In this document: piece by piece, positions 8,456-17,188 of the stretch | Numbering within the stretch: the stretch's first letter is position 1 | Layout of the letters: every line of letters starts with the position of its first letter | Assembly: GCA_017860575.1 (NCBI GenBank) | Contig: JAGDMS010000040.1 | Location: 1 to 44,393 of the forward strand | DNA: 44,393 nucleotides | Origin: Deltaproteobacteria bacterium | Lineage (GTDB): Bacteria; Desulfobacterota; Binatia; HRBIN30 | Reading direction: 5' to 3' | Position numbers and translations under genes: made by a program | The notes under the pieces: generated by a model | What the model was told of the DNA's origin: nothing | What the model saw: the letters and a program-made list of their open reading frames with translations, nothing else | Databases searched by the model: none

Positions 8456-9461
8456 CAAATTCCTCCTTTTCGGCTAAACGCGCCGCACACCATCCCGCAC
8501 CCTGGAGTGCGGTCGTCTCTCTTAATACAACCCGGACCGGCATCGCGTCCATAAGCGCGGTCATTCGCCCCTTGTCGCGAAACGCCGCCATGAACGTTCC
8601 GTCGGTCAACTTGGCGCGAATTTTCGGCGCAATCCCGCCGGCCACGTAAACGCCACCGGTGGCCAGGCATTTCAGCCCGAGGTTGCCTGCCTCGGCCCCG
8701 TAGATCGCCGTGAACAGATTCAGGGCCTCAACGCAAAGGGCGGGGCCACCCTGCAGCGCCGCCTGCGAAATGACCGCCGCCGGGTCCTGTTCGCGCAGCC
8801 GCGCTGCCAGCCATGGCGGTTCGGCCGCGTGCCCTTGCTCACGCAGAAATTCGTAGATGGCAACCACTCCCGGACCGGAGAGCAGTCGCTCGTAACTCGC
8901 GTGCCCGTACCGGCGCCAGAGAAACGACAACAACTCGCATTCGAGCGCAGTGCGCGGGGCAAAATCCGTATGGCCGCCCTCCGACGGCGCAGCCCGGTAC
9001 CGGGAGCCGTCCCAGAACAGCGCTCCCTCCCCGAGGCCCGTCCCCGCGGCGATCACCGCGATGGTGCCGCGGACATTCTCACCGTGATTCAGGACCAACA
9101 CATCCGCCGGCTCCAACGTCAGCACTCCGTATGCCGTGGCTTCCAGGTCGTTGATCAGGAGCACGCGCGGGGTTGCAAGGGCCGCACGCAAATGCTCCAC
9201 GTCGACGAGCCACGGCAGGTTGGTGATCTGTGCGCGTCCATTTCGCACCGGCCCGGCCACGCCGAACACCGCCGCCTCGAAACGCGGTGGATCCTGCCCC
9301 AGAAACCGGCGGACCCCGGTCAAGAGGTCCCCGAGCGCGTGGCTGGGGTATGACTCAACACGCAGGCACCGCAAGCGACCAAGACCCCACTCAAACAGCG
9401 CCAGGTTGACCTTCGTACCCCCAACGTCCCCTGCCAAGACCGTCATTTGCGTATGTCTCAT
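8436..9461 (-). CDS. glk: Glucokinase
   Basis: The product (341 residues) phosphorylates glucose at C6 with ATP in the cytoplasm, feeding glycolysis. Characteristic motifs of the proteobacterial glucokinase family are visible: the phosphate-1 loop GDVGGTKVNLALF, LLINDLEATAYGV with the catalytic Asp, IAAGTGLGEGALFWDG, and SEGGHTDFAP with the sugar-binding Glu/His. The C-terminal part has GGVYVAGGIAPKI and FRDKGRM, as in E. coli Glk. The chosen ATG (9461) has AGGA nine bases upstream; an ATG at 9446 (MTVLAGD) is nearly as good. The gene lies 66 nt downstream of the HtrA gene and overlaps the aldolase start by 20 nt, forming a small glycolytic pair. Confidence 0.93.
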   Translation of the reverse strand: MRHTQMTVLAGDVGGTKVNLALFEWGLGRLRCLRVESYPSHALGDLLTGVRRFLGQDPPRFEAAVFGVAGPVRNGRAQITNLPWLVDVEHLRAALATPRVLLINDLEATAYGVLTLEPADVLVLNHGENVRGTIAVIAAGTGLGEGALFWDGSRYRAAPSEGGHTDFAPRTALECELLSFLWRRYGHASYERLLSGPGVVAIYEFLREQGHAAEPPWLAARLREQDPAAVISQAALQGGPALCVEALNLFTAIYGAEAGNLGLKCLATGGVYVAGGIAPKIRAKLTDGTFMAAFRDKGRMTALMDAMPVRVVLRETTALQGAGWCAARLAEKEEFDDRESA

Positions 9462-9527
9462 GAACCGGGGTCCTGGTGGTCGCTTTTCCCTCGCTCCGCG
9501 CGCCGGCTCGCACACGCACCGACCGCA

Positions 9528-10997
9528 CTACTCGGCGCGGCGAAGGACAATGAGGAAGAGCTGCCCCTGCCGTTGCACGAGCAGGAGCAGCTCGTTCTGC
9601 GCGCCGCCAACCGCTCGCCGATAGTCGCGCACGTCCCGGACGGGCTGGCGGTTCACCTGCGTGATCACATCGCCCGCTTCGAGGCCAGCCTCACCCGCCG
9701 GCCCCTCCGGATCGACGTCGGTCACCACCACTCCGTTGGTCGATGTGAGACCGAGCTGCCGGGCCACCTCCGAAGAGATATTGGCCACCGTCAACCCCCA
9801 GCGTCGCGCGGCTTCCTGCCCAGCCGCTTCGGCGCGGCGAGTGGGCGGTTCGACCACCGTGGCACGGAGGGTGCGCTCTTCACCACGACGCAAGATCGTG
9901 AGTGCGACCGTCCTCCCAATCTTCGTCTCCGCGATCAACACGGGGACCTGATGGGCCTCATCGATGTCGGTGCCATCGAAATTAACGATGATATCCCCGC
10001 GTTCCAACCCACCCCGATCCGCTGGGCTCTCGGGAGTGACATCGGTCACCAGTGCACCTTGTACCTTCTTCAGGCCAAAGGAGCGTGCCAGTTCCGGGGT
10101 GATATCCTGCACGGCCACACCCAGCCAGCCACGAACGACCTTGCCGTGCGTCTTGAGCTGTTCGACAACCGCTTTGACCATCTTGATGGGGATGGCGAAG
10201 CCGATGCCGATGCTGCCTCCGCTCTTGCTGAAGATCGCGGCGTTGATACCCACCACATTCCCCTGCGTGTCGATCAAGGGGCCGCCTGAGTTCCCGGGGT
10301 TGATGGAGGCATCGGTCTGAATGAAGTTGTCGTACGGGCCTTGCCCGATCACCCGTCCGAGGGCGCTGACGATGCCAGCAGTGACGGTTTCCGCCAACCC
10401 GAACGGGTTACCGATTGCCAGGACCCAGTCGCCCACCTCGAGCGTGTCGGAGTCACCGAGGGGGGCAACAGCCAGATCGTTCGGGGCCGCGATCTTGAGC
10501 AAGGCAACGTCCGATTTCTCATCCAAGCCGACACGACGCGCCTCAAAGCCCCGCTTATCATTGAGCTTGACCACGATCTTGTCGGCGTCTTTGACCACGT
10601 GAGCATTGGTAACGATATAGCCGTCGGCATCGATGATAACGCCCGAGCCGAGGCTCCGCTGCGTGAAGCTGCGCGGCGTTTCCGGAAAGAAGTGGCGAAA
10701 AAACTCGAAGAACGGATCTTGTGGGTCGAATGGTCCACCCGGGCCGAATCCGGGTGCGCCCGGGGCCCGGACCGTCTGTGTCGTCGAGATATTTACTACC
10801 GCCGGCTTGACGGCACGCACAATGCCGGAAAAGGAAAAAGGCGGGCCCACGGAGCTGGCTGGCCGTGCCGGCGGCGCTGCCGCGCCCCTGTCGCCACCGA
10901 GGAACCCTAGCGGGTTGGGAAACGCCGATGCGGAGGGCGGATCTACGATTGAGCAGAGGAGCAGGCACAACCAGAGCACGAGCTGCGTCGCCTTCAT
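9528..10997 (-). CDS. htrA: HtrA/DegP-family periplasmic serine protease with two PDZ domains
   Basis: This 489-residue protein is an envelope quality-control protease/chaperone. The N-terminus is a signal peptide (LVLWLCLLLCSIV...PSASA). The trypsin-like domain carries the full triad: His133 in TNAHVV, Asp163 in KSDVALLKI and Ser237 in GNSGGPL. Two PDZ domains follow (about 289-378 and 395-485), the first beginning RGWLGVAVQDIT, the second with GVVVTDVDPEGPAGEAGL. A Phe/Pro-rich segment before the protease domain (FFEFFRHFFPE) corresponds to the LA-type loop region of DegP. The start at 10997 is chosen because it places the signal peptide correctly; a longer frame to 11162 overlaps metH and is unlikely. 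It sits between metH and glk in a co-directional run. Confidence 0.95.
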   Translation of the reverse strand: MKATQLVLWLCLLLCSIVDPPSASAFPNPLGFLGGDRGAAAPPARPASSVGPPFSFSGIVRAVKPAVVNISTTQTVRAPGAPGFGPGGPFDPQDPFFEFFRHFFPETPRSFTQRSLGSGVIIDADGYIVTNAHVVKDADKIVVKLNDKRGFEARRVGLDEKSDVALLKIAAPNDLAVAPLGDSDTLEVGDWVLAIGNPFGLAETVTAGIVSALGRVIGQGPYDNFIQTDASINPGNSGGPLIDTQGNVVGINAAIFSKSGGSIGIGFAIPIKMVKAVVEQLKTHGKVVRGWLGVAVQDITPELARSFGLKKVQGALVTDVTPESPADRGGLERGDIIVNFDGTDIDEAHQVPVLIAETKIGRTVALTILRRGEERTLRATVVEPPTRRAEAAGQEAARRWGLTVANISSEVARQLGLTSTNGVVVTDVDPEGPAGEAGLEAGDVITQVNRQPVRDVRDYRRAVGGAQNELLLLVQRQGQLFLIVLRRAE

Positions 10998-11106
10998 GCT
11001 CCCGACGGTGCCGTAGCCGTAACCAAACGTCAATCGTCGTCGCGCAATCCTTCGAACCGTAGTTGTGGGCCGCGTCTGAAACCGGCGCGCCCGCGGGCGC
11101 GGCTGG

Positions 11107-14100
11107 TCAGCGAGACGCGTCGGCCGGTACCAGATCGACCTCGCGCTCCAGGCGCGCCACATCGTCGGGCGACAGCGTGAAATATCGCGCCTCCGGGTGA
11201 TGGAAGACCAACGCCGTGACCGATCCTTCCGGGTCCATCATGTATCCGTCCGTGAGATGGACGCTGATCTGCGCCGACACATCGAGCAACCGGAACAGCT
11301 TGGTCTGATCTTCCAACCGCGGGCAGGCCGGATAGCCAAAAGACACCCGGAGTCCGCGGTAATGTGCTTTGAACAAGTCCCCCATCGTCGTCCCCGGCGG
11401 ATCCGGGAAGCCCCACATTTCGCGGATCTTCTGGTGGAGCAGTTCGGCAAAGGCTTCTGCGCCTTCGAGCGCCAGCACCTGTAGAATGTGCGATTTCAGG
11501 AACTCGCCCTCCGTCTTCCATTGCTCAGCCAGGTGGCGCACCCCTGGACCGACGGTGGACGCAAACAGGCACACGTAATCCGGTGGGCCGACTTCCGTCG
11601 GCCGACAGAAATCCGCCAGGCAGAGATACGGTTCAACGGACTGGCGCCCGAAGTGAAACGTTTCGATCGGGGTGCGGCCATCGGAAGTGTAGAGCCGCAG
11701 TCGGTTGCCCTCGCTGCGTGCGGGGAAGAAGCGGTAGACCGCCTTAGCGGTGATGTCGGGGCGCGCAAGCATGATCGCTTCCACCGCGGCAACTTGTTCG
11801 CGAAGCGCCACCGCTTTCGCGTTTTCGGCTGCCAGGGCGTCCTCGAACTTGCCTTTGAAGCCAAGATGTCGCGTGTACAGCATCGCCGGATTGATGTACC
11901 GGAAGATCTCGTCCAAATCGTAGTCGCGCAGCACGTGGAGCCGCAGGTCGGGCGGCGTCGGCACGTCGTCGACCGGACGCACGGCGGAGCGCGCCGCCAC
12001 CGGCATCCCCCCCCGGGCCTGCCGTGCGGGCAGCGCCTGCAATTGTTCTGATTCCGCCGCGAGCCGAGCGGTCAGCGCTTCACGCTTGTCCGGATCCATC
12101 AGCTGGTTCGCCAGGTCCAATCCCGTCATGGCGTCCTTCGCGTAGACCACGGTGCCCGCGTACTCCGGCGCGATCTTCAGCCGTGTGAACCGGTTGGAGA
12201 GTGCCGCGCCACCAACCAGAATCGGGCAGGCCACGCCAGCCGCCGTGAGGTCTTGCGCGGTCACCACCATCATTTGCGCCGACTTGACCAGGAGGCCGGA
12301 CAGGCCGATGAGATCGGGCTGATGGCGGCGGTAGGCTTTGATCATCTCCTCCGGGGGCACCTTGATGCCGAGGTTGATGATCTTGAAGCCGTTGTTGCCG
12401 AGGATGATGTCGACGAGATTCTTTCCGATGTCGTGGACGTCCCCCTTTACGGTGGCGAGCAAGACCGTGCCTTTGGCGGCGCTTTCAGCCTTCTCCAGGT
12501 AGGGCTCCAGGTACGCCACCGCCGCTTTCATCGCCTCCGCCGACTGCAGCACCTCCGCAACAATCATCTCGTTGGCGGCAAACAAGCGCCCAACCGTGTC
12601 CATACCAGCCATCAGCGGACCGTTGATGATCTCAAGTGGTTTCCGCTCCTGCAGCGCTTCGTCGAGATCGGCAAACAAACCGTCACGCGAGCCTTCGATG
12701 ATGTACGAACTCAGGCGTTCGTCGAGCGGTAGTTCCCGTCGTCTCTCCACCCTCGGGGCGGAGACCTTGGCACGGAAGTGCGCGGCAAACGCCCCGATCG
12801 GATCGTCGCCGCGCCACCAGATCAGATCCTCCGCCAAGAGCCGTTCCTGTTCGGGTATGGAGGGGTAGCGTTCCAGCTTCTCCGAATTGACGATGGCCAT
12901 GTCGAGGCCCGCTTGCACGCAGTGGTAGAGGAAAACGGAGTTCAGCACTTCGCGCCCGGCCGGTGGCAGACCAAACGATACGTTCGAAACACCCAGCAGC
13001 GTCCTGCAATCGGGGAAGGCCTGCTTGATGAGGCGGATACCTTCGACCGTTTCAACCCCCGAGCCGATGTAATTCTGGTCGCCGGTGCCGACAGGAAACA
13101 CCAGGGCATCGAAGATCACGTCCTCAGGGGGCACGCCGTAGCGCGTGGTCAGCAGATCGTAGGAGCGCTGCGCAATCTGCAGTTTGCGTTCGCGCGTAAT
13201 CGCTTGCGCCTGATACTTGTCGTCGTCGATACAGCCAACGACGAGGGCGGCCCCATAGCGGCGTACCAGCGGCACGACCTGCTGGAAACGCGCTTCACCG
13301 TCTTCGAGATTGATCGAATTGATGATTGATTTCCCCTGCATTCGCTTGAGGGCCTGCTCGATCACGCCGGCATCGGTGGAATCGATCATGATCGGCACTT
13401 TCACCTTCTTCACCAGCGTGTCGAGGAAGGCGCTGACATCGGTGACTTCGTTCCGGTCGGGGTCCTGCAGGCAGACATCCAGCACGTGGGCGCCCCTGCG
13501 CACCTGGGCGCGTCCCACTTCGGCGGCCTGGTCGAAGTCGCCCGCGGCAATCAGTTCCTTGAACTTCCGGCTGCCCAACACGTTGGTGCGTTCGCCCACG
13601 ATCACGGGGCGAGTGTCCTGATCGATGCTGAGCACCTCGATGCCCGAAACCAGGGAACGGCGGCTGGTGACCGGGCGGTGCGGCCGATACCGCGCCGCCG
13701 CCTCGGCCAGCAAGCGGATGTGCTCCGCCGTCGTCCCACAGCAACCGCCAATGATGTTCGCCCACCCCTGGGCGCAGAAGCGTTCGACCTTCTTCGCCAG
13801 CATGGCCGGCAACTCGTTATAGCGTCCCTCCTCATCCGGCAGCCCGGCGTTGGGAAACACCGAGATGGGGAAACGCGAGATCTCCGCCAGCGTGCGCAGG
13901 TGGTCGGTCATGAAGTCGGGGCCGGTCGCGCAGTTCATGCCGATCGCCAACAGGTCGCGATGCGCCACCGAAACGTAGAGCGCCTCGATCGACTGTCCCG
14001 CCAGCATGGTGCCCATGGTTTCGATCGACACCGACAGCACCACGGGCACGGAGCGCTCGAGACGCGCGCAGGCGTCATCGATGCCGCAGAGCGCCGCCTT

Positions 14101-14622
14101 GACGTTGAGCGTATCCTGTTGCGTCTCGAGGAACAGCACGTCGACGCCGCCCGCAATGAGCGCAGCGGCTTGCTCGGCAAACGCCGTCTGCACCTCATCG
14201 AAGGTGATGCCGCCGGTCACCGAGATCGACTTCGTGCCGGGCCCCATGGAACCGGCGACGAACCGGGGCCGCCCGGCGGTCGCCACGGCATCGGCAGCGA
14301 CGCGCGCGAGCCGGGCCGCCGCGTGATTGATCTCATAGACCTTGTCCTGCAAGCCGTACTCGGCCAGCACGATACGGGTACCGCCGAAGGTGTTGGTTTC
14401 GATGATGTCCGCCCCGGCGTGCAGATACTCCCGGTGAATGGCGCTGATGACGTCCGGGCGGGTCAGCACCAGGTGCTCATTGCAGCCCTCGAGTTCCCCT
14501 CCGCCGAAGTCCTCGGCATGCAGATCCAATGCCTGGATGGCGGTTCCCATCGCGCCGTCGAGCACGAGGATTCGTTCCTCCATCGCGGCGCGCAGCGCCT
14601 GGTCACCTGTCGTCACAGCCAT
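11107..14622 (-). CDS. metH: Cobalamin-dependent methionine synthase
   Basis: The 1171-residue enzyme transfers the methyl group of 5-methyltetrahydrofolate to homocysteine through cobalamin. All four modules are present in order: the homocysteine domain with zinc ligands Cys231 (GMNCATG) and Cys294/Cys295 (GGCCGTT); the pterin domain (VIVGERTNVLGSRKF, GADVLD-like GAHVLDVC); the cap and B12 domain with the cobalt-ligating His730 in GDVHDIGKN; and the C-terminal reactivation domain with the AdoMet-binding RVSFGYPACP. The length is slightly shorter than E. coli MetH (1227). It starts at an ATG inside a small palindrome (14622-14637). I see no cobalamin riboswitch in the short upstream gap. The mtnA gene elsewhere in the window also serves methionine metabolism but is not in the same unit. 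Confidence 0.97.
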   Translation of the reverse strand: MAVTTGDQALRAAMEERILVLDGAMGTAIQALDLHAEDFGGGELEGCNEHLVLTRPDVISAIHREYLHAGADIIETNTFGGTRIVLAEYGLQDKVYEINHAAARLARVAADAVATAGRPRFVAGSMGPGTKSISVTGGITFDEVQTAFAEQAAALIAGGVDVLFLETQQDTLNVKAALCGIDDACARLERSVPVVLSVSIETMGTMLAGQSIEALYVSVAHRDLLAIGMNCATGPDFMTDHLRTLAEISRFPISVFPNAGLPDEEGRYNELPAMLAKKVERFCAQGWANIIGGCCGTTAEHIRLLAEAAARYRPHRPVTSRRSLVSGIEVLSIDQDTRPVIVGERTNVLGSRKFKELIAAGDFDQAAEVGRAQVRRGAHVLDVCLQDPDRNEVTDVSAFLDTLVKKVKVPIMIDSTDAGVIEQALKRMQGKSIINSINLEDGEARFQQVVPLVRRYGAALVVGCIDDDKYQAQAITRERKLQIAQRSYDLLTTRYGVPPEDVIFDALVFPVGTGDQNYIGSGVETVEGIRLIKQAFPDCRTLLGVSNVSFGLPPAGREVLNSVFLYHCVQAGLDMAIVNSEKLERYPSIPEQERLLAEDLIWWRGDDPIGAFAAHFRAKVSAPRVERRRELPLDERLSSYIIEGSRDGLFADLDEALQERKPLEIINGPLMAGMDTVGRLFAANEMIVAEVLQSAEAMKAAVAYLEPYLEKAESAAKGTVLLATVKGDVHDIGKNLVDIILGNNGFKIINLGIKVPPEEMIKAYRRHQPDLIGLSGLLVKSAQMMVVTAQDLTAAGVACPILVGGAALSNRFTRLKIAPEYAGTVVYAKDAMTGLDLANQLMDPDKREALTARLAAESEQLQALPARQARGGMPVAARSAVRPVDDVPTPPDLRLHVLRDYDLDEIFRYINPAMLYTRHLGFKGKFEDALAAENAKAVALREQVAAVEAIMLARPDITAKAVYRFFPARSEGNRLRLYTSDGRTPIETFHFGRQSVEPYLCLADFCRPTEVGPPDYVCLFASTVGPGVRHLAEQWKTEGEFLKSHILQVLALEGAEAFAELLHQKIREMWGFPDPPGTTMGDLFKAHYRGLRVSFGYPACPRLEDQTKLFRLLDVSAQISVHLTDGYMMDPEGSVTALVFHHPEARYFTLSPDDVARLEREVDLVPADASR

Positions 14623-14637
14623 AGACTCACTTGTCTA
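14622..14637. promoter_or_regulatory. Small palindrome at the metH start codon
   Basis: TAGAC (14622-14626) and GTCTA (14633-14637) form a 5-bp inverted repeat with a 6-nt loop that reaches into the metH ATG. It could hide the start codon in the mRNA or be an operator half-site pair, or be chance. No binding protein is indicated. Confidence 0.25.
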
Positions 14638-14705
14638 GCGCAGCGCGGTGGCCAATTCCAAACCACGGGGGTATGGCGGCCGATCGTGGGCACGGGTTCG
14701 CGGCA

Positions 14706-15098
14706 TCAGGGCGTGATCTGTAGGCCGAAGAAGACCTGTGCGGCCGCCAGCAAGATGGCGGCGGCGCCAAACCACGGATGCGCGGCGCGCACAGCCGGCA
14801 ACTGCATCCAACGCGACGTCAAGGCACCACCGGTCAGCGCCAGCACACTGGCGACGCCGCAACGGAAGTGGACGCTGGTCGCCAGCTCAAGATCCCGCCG
14901 CAGCAGCCAGGTGGAGACGAGGCCGCCGGTCCAGGCAGCCAACATCAGCCAGTACATGAAGGGAGCCAGGCGCGCGTGCCGCGCAAGGTATTGGCCCGCG
15001 TGGCGCGGGTCGCTCCGCGCCCGCAAGCCCAACGAGCCGACGTAGCCGAGCAGCACGACCACCACCCCCGCTGAAACCGGATGTACGTACGGCAGCAC
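14706..15098 (-). CDS. Small four-helix membrane protein (DUF4079 / cytochrome b561-like)
   Basis: The 130-residue product has four hydrophobic helices: VVVVLLGYVGSLGL, FMYWLMLAAWTGGLVSTWLL, CGVASVLALTGGAL and FGAAAILLAAAQVFFGLQI. Four His residues sit near helix ends (YVHPVSAG, ARHARL, SVHFRC, AAHPWFG), the pattern expected if the bundle binds haem as in b561-like and DUF4079 proteins; haem binding is inference. The start is a GTG at 15098, 32 nt after the upstream methyltransferase; the longer frame to 15218 would overlap that gene and lacks a hydrophobic character there. It ends 83 nt before metH. A role in membrane electron transfer is possible but not shown. Confidence 0.65.
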   Translation of the reverse strand: MLPYVHPVSAGVVVVLLGYVGSLGLRARSDPRHAGQYLARHARLAPFMYWLMLAAWTGGLVSTWLLRRDLELATSVHFRCGVASVLALTGGALTSRWMQLPAVRAAHPWFGAAAILLAAAQVFFGLQITP

Positions 15099-15130
15099 GC
15101 GACAACCCGAACCGGCGGACCCCGGCGCCC

Positions 15131-15763
15131 TCAGACGCGGGCGCGCACCAAACGCATCGGGAAGATCGAAGCCCCGGGCATGTCGTGCACCTCCACCTCT
15201 TCGATCTGAAACCCGCACATTTCAATTGTCCGGACGGTATCCCGGTTGATGTTGCAGCCATCCATGGCCCAGCGCCACAGCGGATTGAAAAGGTCCTGCA
15301 CCACCGCGCCAAAGGTGTGGGTACTGCGGACATGCTCGAAAAACCGCACCGGCGCCCCCGGGCGCAGCACCCGGCGCAGTTCCAGCAGGCCCTGCGCCTC
15401 GTCGGGGATCGAACAGAGCACCAGGGTCTGGAGCGCGCCGTCAAAACTGGCGTCGGCAAACGGCAAGGCCTGCGCATCCCCGTCCTGCACGGTGATACGC
15501 GCCCGCGCGCGCGTCGCACGCTCGGCAGCAAAGGTGCGGAACTCTTCGATCGGCTCGATCGCCGTCACCTCCAGGCCTGCCGGATAGTGCGCGAAGTTCA
15601 ATCCCGTGCCGCACCCGACCTCGAGGATCCGCCCCTGTAAATCCGCCGCCAAGCCGGCACGAATGGCGCTCAAGCCGGCGCGTTCCATGGGCTCCGTGAA
15701 TCGTTCGTATAGCACCGCCATGCCGCCGTAGCGGCGTGCAGCCCAACGCGTGAGCAGGCTCAT
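15131..15763 (-). CDS. Class I SAM-dependent methyltransferase (METTL7/type 11-like)
   Basis: The product has 210 residues. Motif I is ILEVGCGTGLNFAHYP at about 46-61, followed by the acidic residue of motif II in VTAIEPIEEF, DGDAQALPFADASFDGAL for motifs III-IV, and LRRVLRPGAPVRFFEHV. The C-terminal GCNINRDTVRTIEMCGF is characteristic of the METTL7-like group of small-molecule or lipid methyltransferases. The substrate cannot be read from sequence. The gene leads the minus-strand run that continues through the DUF4079-like gene and metH. Confidence 0.85.
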   Translation of the reverse strand: MSLLTRWAARRYGGMAVLYERFTEPMERAGLSAIRAGLAADLQGRILEVGCGTGLNFAHYPAGLEVTAIEPIEEFRTFAAERATRARARITVQDGDAQALPFADASFDGALQTLVLCSIPDEAQGLLELRRVLRPGAPVRFFEHVRSTHTFGAVVQDLFNPLWRWAMDGCNINRDTVRTIEMCGFQIEEVEVHDMPGASIFPMRLVRARV

Positions 15764-15844
15764 GGATTCCCCGTTAGCAGGGTCGACGGACGCTGGAAAG
15801 AGCCGGGCTCTGCCTCGAATCCTCCATGCCCCCCGACCGCGAGT

Positions 15845-15873
15845 TTGACTTTGGTTGGTGGCCTGGTTAGAAG
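15845..15873 (+). promoter_or_regulatory. Putative sigma70-type promoter for the acidic-protein/dtd operon
   Basis: TTGACT (15845-15850) and TAGAAG (15868-15873) are separated by 17 bp, in the gap between the divergent methyltransferase and the acidic-protein gene. The -35 matches five of six and the -10 four of six consensus bases. Confidence 0.4.
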
Positions 15874-16055
15874 GCGGGCCGGTTGCCTCGTACAGAACGG
15901 GAACTGACTATATGCCGTGTTCACCGAGTGCCGCGACGGTACGGTCGACAAAGGCGCCGCGCCCGTTCGCATGCGTGGCCGTTCGACGGAGCCGGCGGCA
16001 TGTCGGGGCGCTGCGTCGCCCCACCCGCGGGGAGTGCTGGGGAAAGGAGAGTGCC

Positions 16056-16211
16056 ATGGAGGATCTGCTGTTGCGAAGGCGGGAGGAAGACGAGGAAGAA
16101 GAGGATTGGGACGAAGAAGAGGACGATGACGACGATGAGGACGCGGACGACGACGATGACGACGATGAGGACGCGGACGACGACGACGATGAGTGGGACG
16201 TGAACGACTGA
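16056..16211 (+). CDS. Extremely acidic 51-residue protein
   Basis: The ATG at 16056 has a very good Shine-Dalgarno (AAAGGAG, about 8 nt). After a short MEDLLLRRR head the chain is almost all Asp and Glu: 38 of 51 residues are acidic, broken only by single Ala, Trp and a final VND. No secondary structure or known domain is evident. Such polyacidic tails occur in proteins that bind basic partners or divalent cations, but as a free-standing protein I do not recognise it. The central part is encoded by a 30-bp tandem repeat. It ends 16 nt before dtd and is probably co-transcribed with it. The strong ribosome binding site argues that it is a real gene and not a low-complexity artefact. Confidence 0.7.
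   Translation: MEDLLLRRREEDEEEEDWDEEEDDDDDEDADDDDDDDEDADDDDDEWDVND
16121..16180. repeat. 30-bp tandem repeat inside the acidic protein
   Basis: The segments 16121-16150 and 16151-16180 are identical apart from the first base and encode a ten-residue acidic unit each (around [10 protein letters not shown]). Because the unit is a multiple of three, slippage would lengthen or shorten the protein without a frameshift. Confidence 0.9.
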
Positions 16212-16227
16212 TCGCCAGGCCTCTATC

Positions 16228-16674
16228 GTGCGGGGGGTGATTCAGCGCGTCGCCAGTGCACGTGTGCTGGTCGCCGGCACGCCCGTGGGTGCAATCCGTT
16301 CAGGACTCCTGCTCCTCCTTGGCGTCGCCCGCACGGACACTGAGGCACATGCGAACTGGCTACTTGACAAAGTCCTGGATCTACGGATTTTCGAAGACGA
16401 GCAGGGAAAGTTTGCCCGATCACTGCGCGACGTTCAGGGAGAGCTGATGGTCGTTTCGCAATTCACGCTGCTCGCTGACACACGCAAAGGGCGTCGACCA
16501 TCGTTCTCCGACGCGGCCCCACCTGAACAAGCCGTCGCGCTGTACGAGCACGTTGTCGCGCGGGCCCGGGACCAGGGAGTCATGGTCGCCACGGGCACCT
16601 TCGGCGCCCGCATGCACGTCGAACTTGTGAACGACGGTCCGGTGACCATTGTCTTGGACACGGCAGCACCCTGA
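16228..16674 (+). CDS. dtd: D-aminoacyl-tRNA deacylase
   Basis: The enzyme hydrolyses D-aminoacyl-tRNA (and glycyl-tRNAAla) and so protects translation from mischarging. The 148-residue length is typical. Family signatures are [10 protein letters not shown] at the N-terminus, [17 protein letters not shown] carrying the SQxT motif, and [11 protein letters not shown] with the cross-subunit Gly-Pro motif (here GPVT; the canonical form is GPVT in bacteria). Translation starts at a GTG (16228), giving the usual short MRGVIQRV beginning. It lies 16 nt after the acidic-protein gene and just before the DUF1285-like gene. Confidence 0.95.
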   Translation: MRGVIQRVASARVLVAGTPVGAIRSGLLLLLGVARTDTEAHANWLLDKVLDLRIFEDEQGKFARSLRDVQGELMVVSQFTLLADTRKGRRPSFSDAAPPEQAVALYEHVVARARDQGVMVATGTFGARMHVELVNDGPVTIVLDTAAP

Positions 16675-16690
16675 CATTTCGAGAAACGTC

Positions 16691-17188
16691 ATGCCCGGCG
16701 CAGGGTTTTATCCCATTACTGCTTCGAAGTTGCGGTTCGGCCGTGACGGGCGTTGGTACGCCGACGACGAACCCGTGACGCACGCGCGCCTGGCGCGCTT
16801 TTTCACCCGCCACCTGCGACGCAAGGCGGCGGGAGGATACGAAATCTGGGTCGACGAGCGCTACCACGCCGACGTGGAGATCGACGACTCCGCGTACGTC
16901 GTGGTCTCGGTCCGTGCGGACGCGGGCAGCGGGTTGGAGACCGGCTCGACCGCTGATCGCCCCGGTTTCGTCTTGCACATCAATGACGAAACGACCGAAC
17001 GCCTGGACCCGACGACGTTACGGGTCGGTGCGGACAACGTGCTGTATTGTCGCATCAAGGGCGGCACCGAACGCGCGCGGTTCTTGCGGCCAGCCTATTA
17101 CCAACTCGCGCAGTTCATCGAGGAGCACGGCGACGGTCAATTCCGGCTCCATTGTGGCACCGTCGCGCACCCCATTGCCCAGCACTGA
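16691..17188 (+). CDS. DUF1285-like protein of unknown function
   Basis: The product has 165 residues. It opens with a region of the form LRFGRDGRWYADDEPVTHARLARFF and continues with GGYEIWVDERYHADVEIDD and YVVVSVRAD, which resembles the two small beta domains of DUF1285 proteins. A later RxxPAYYQLAQFIEEH segment is characteristic of the deltaproteobacterial members I know. No catalytic motif can be named. The ATG at 16691 is 16 nt after dtd; a longer frame from 16649 overlaps dtd and is less likely. The end overlaps the probable start of trmL, so the genes form one unit. Confidence 0.7.
   Translation: MPGAGFYPITASKLRFGRDGRWYADDEPVTHARLARFFTRHLRRKAAGGYEIWVDERYHADVEIDDSAYVVVSVRADAGSGLETGSTADRPGFVLHINDETTERLDPTTLRVGADNVLYCRIKGGTERARFLRPAYYQLAQFIEEHGDGQFRLHCGTVAHPIAQH

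Noticed and set aside
10998-11162. Longer N-terminus of the HtrA protease
   Set aside because: It would overlap metH and place an Arg-rich leader before a good signal peptide.
14623-14705. Cobalamin, SAM or SAH riboswitch before metH
   Set aside because: The gap is only 83 nt and lacks a convincing B12 box or SAH/SAM riboswitch core.
13486-15045. 519-codon plus-strand frame opposite metH
   Set aside because: The minus strand has unmistakable MetH motifs; the plus frame has no domain-like segments and crosses several real genes.
15855-16055. N-terminal extension of the acidic protein
   Set aside because: The in-frame upstream part has no ribosome binding site, differs sharply in composition and covers the likely promoter; the ATG at 16056 has a strong site.
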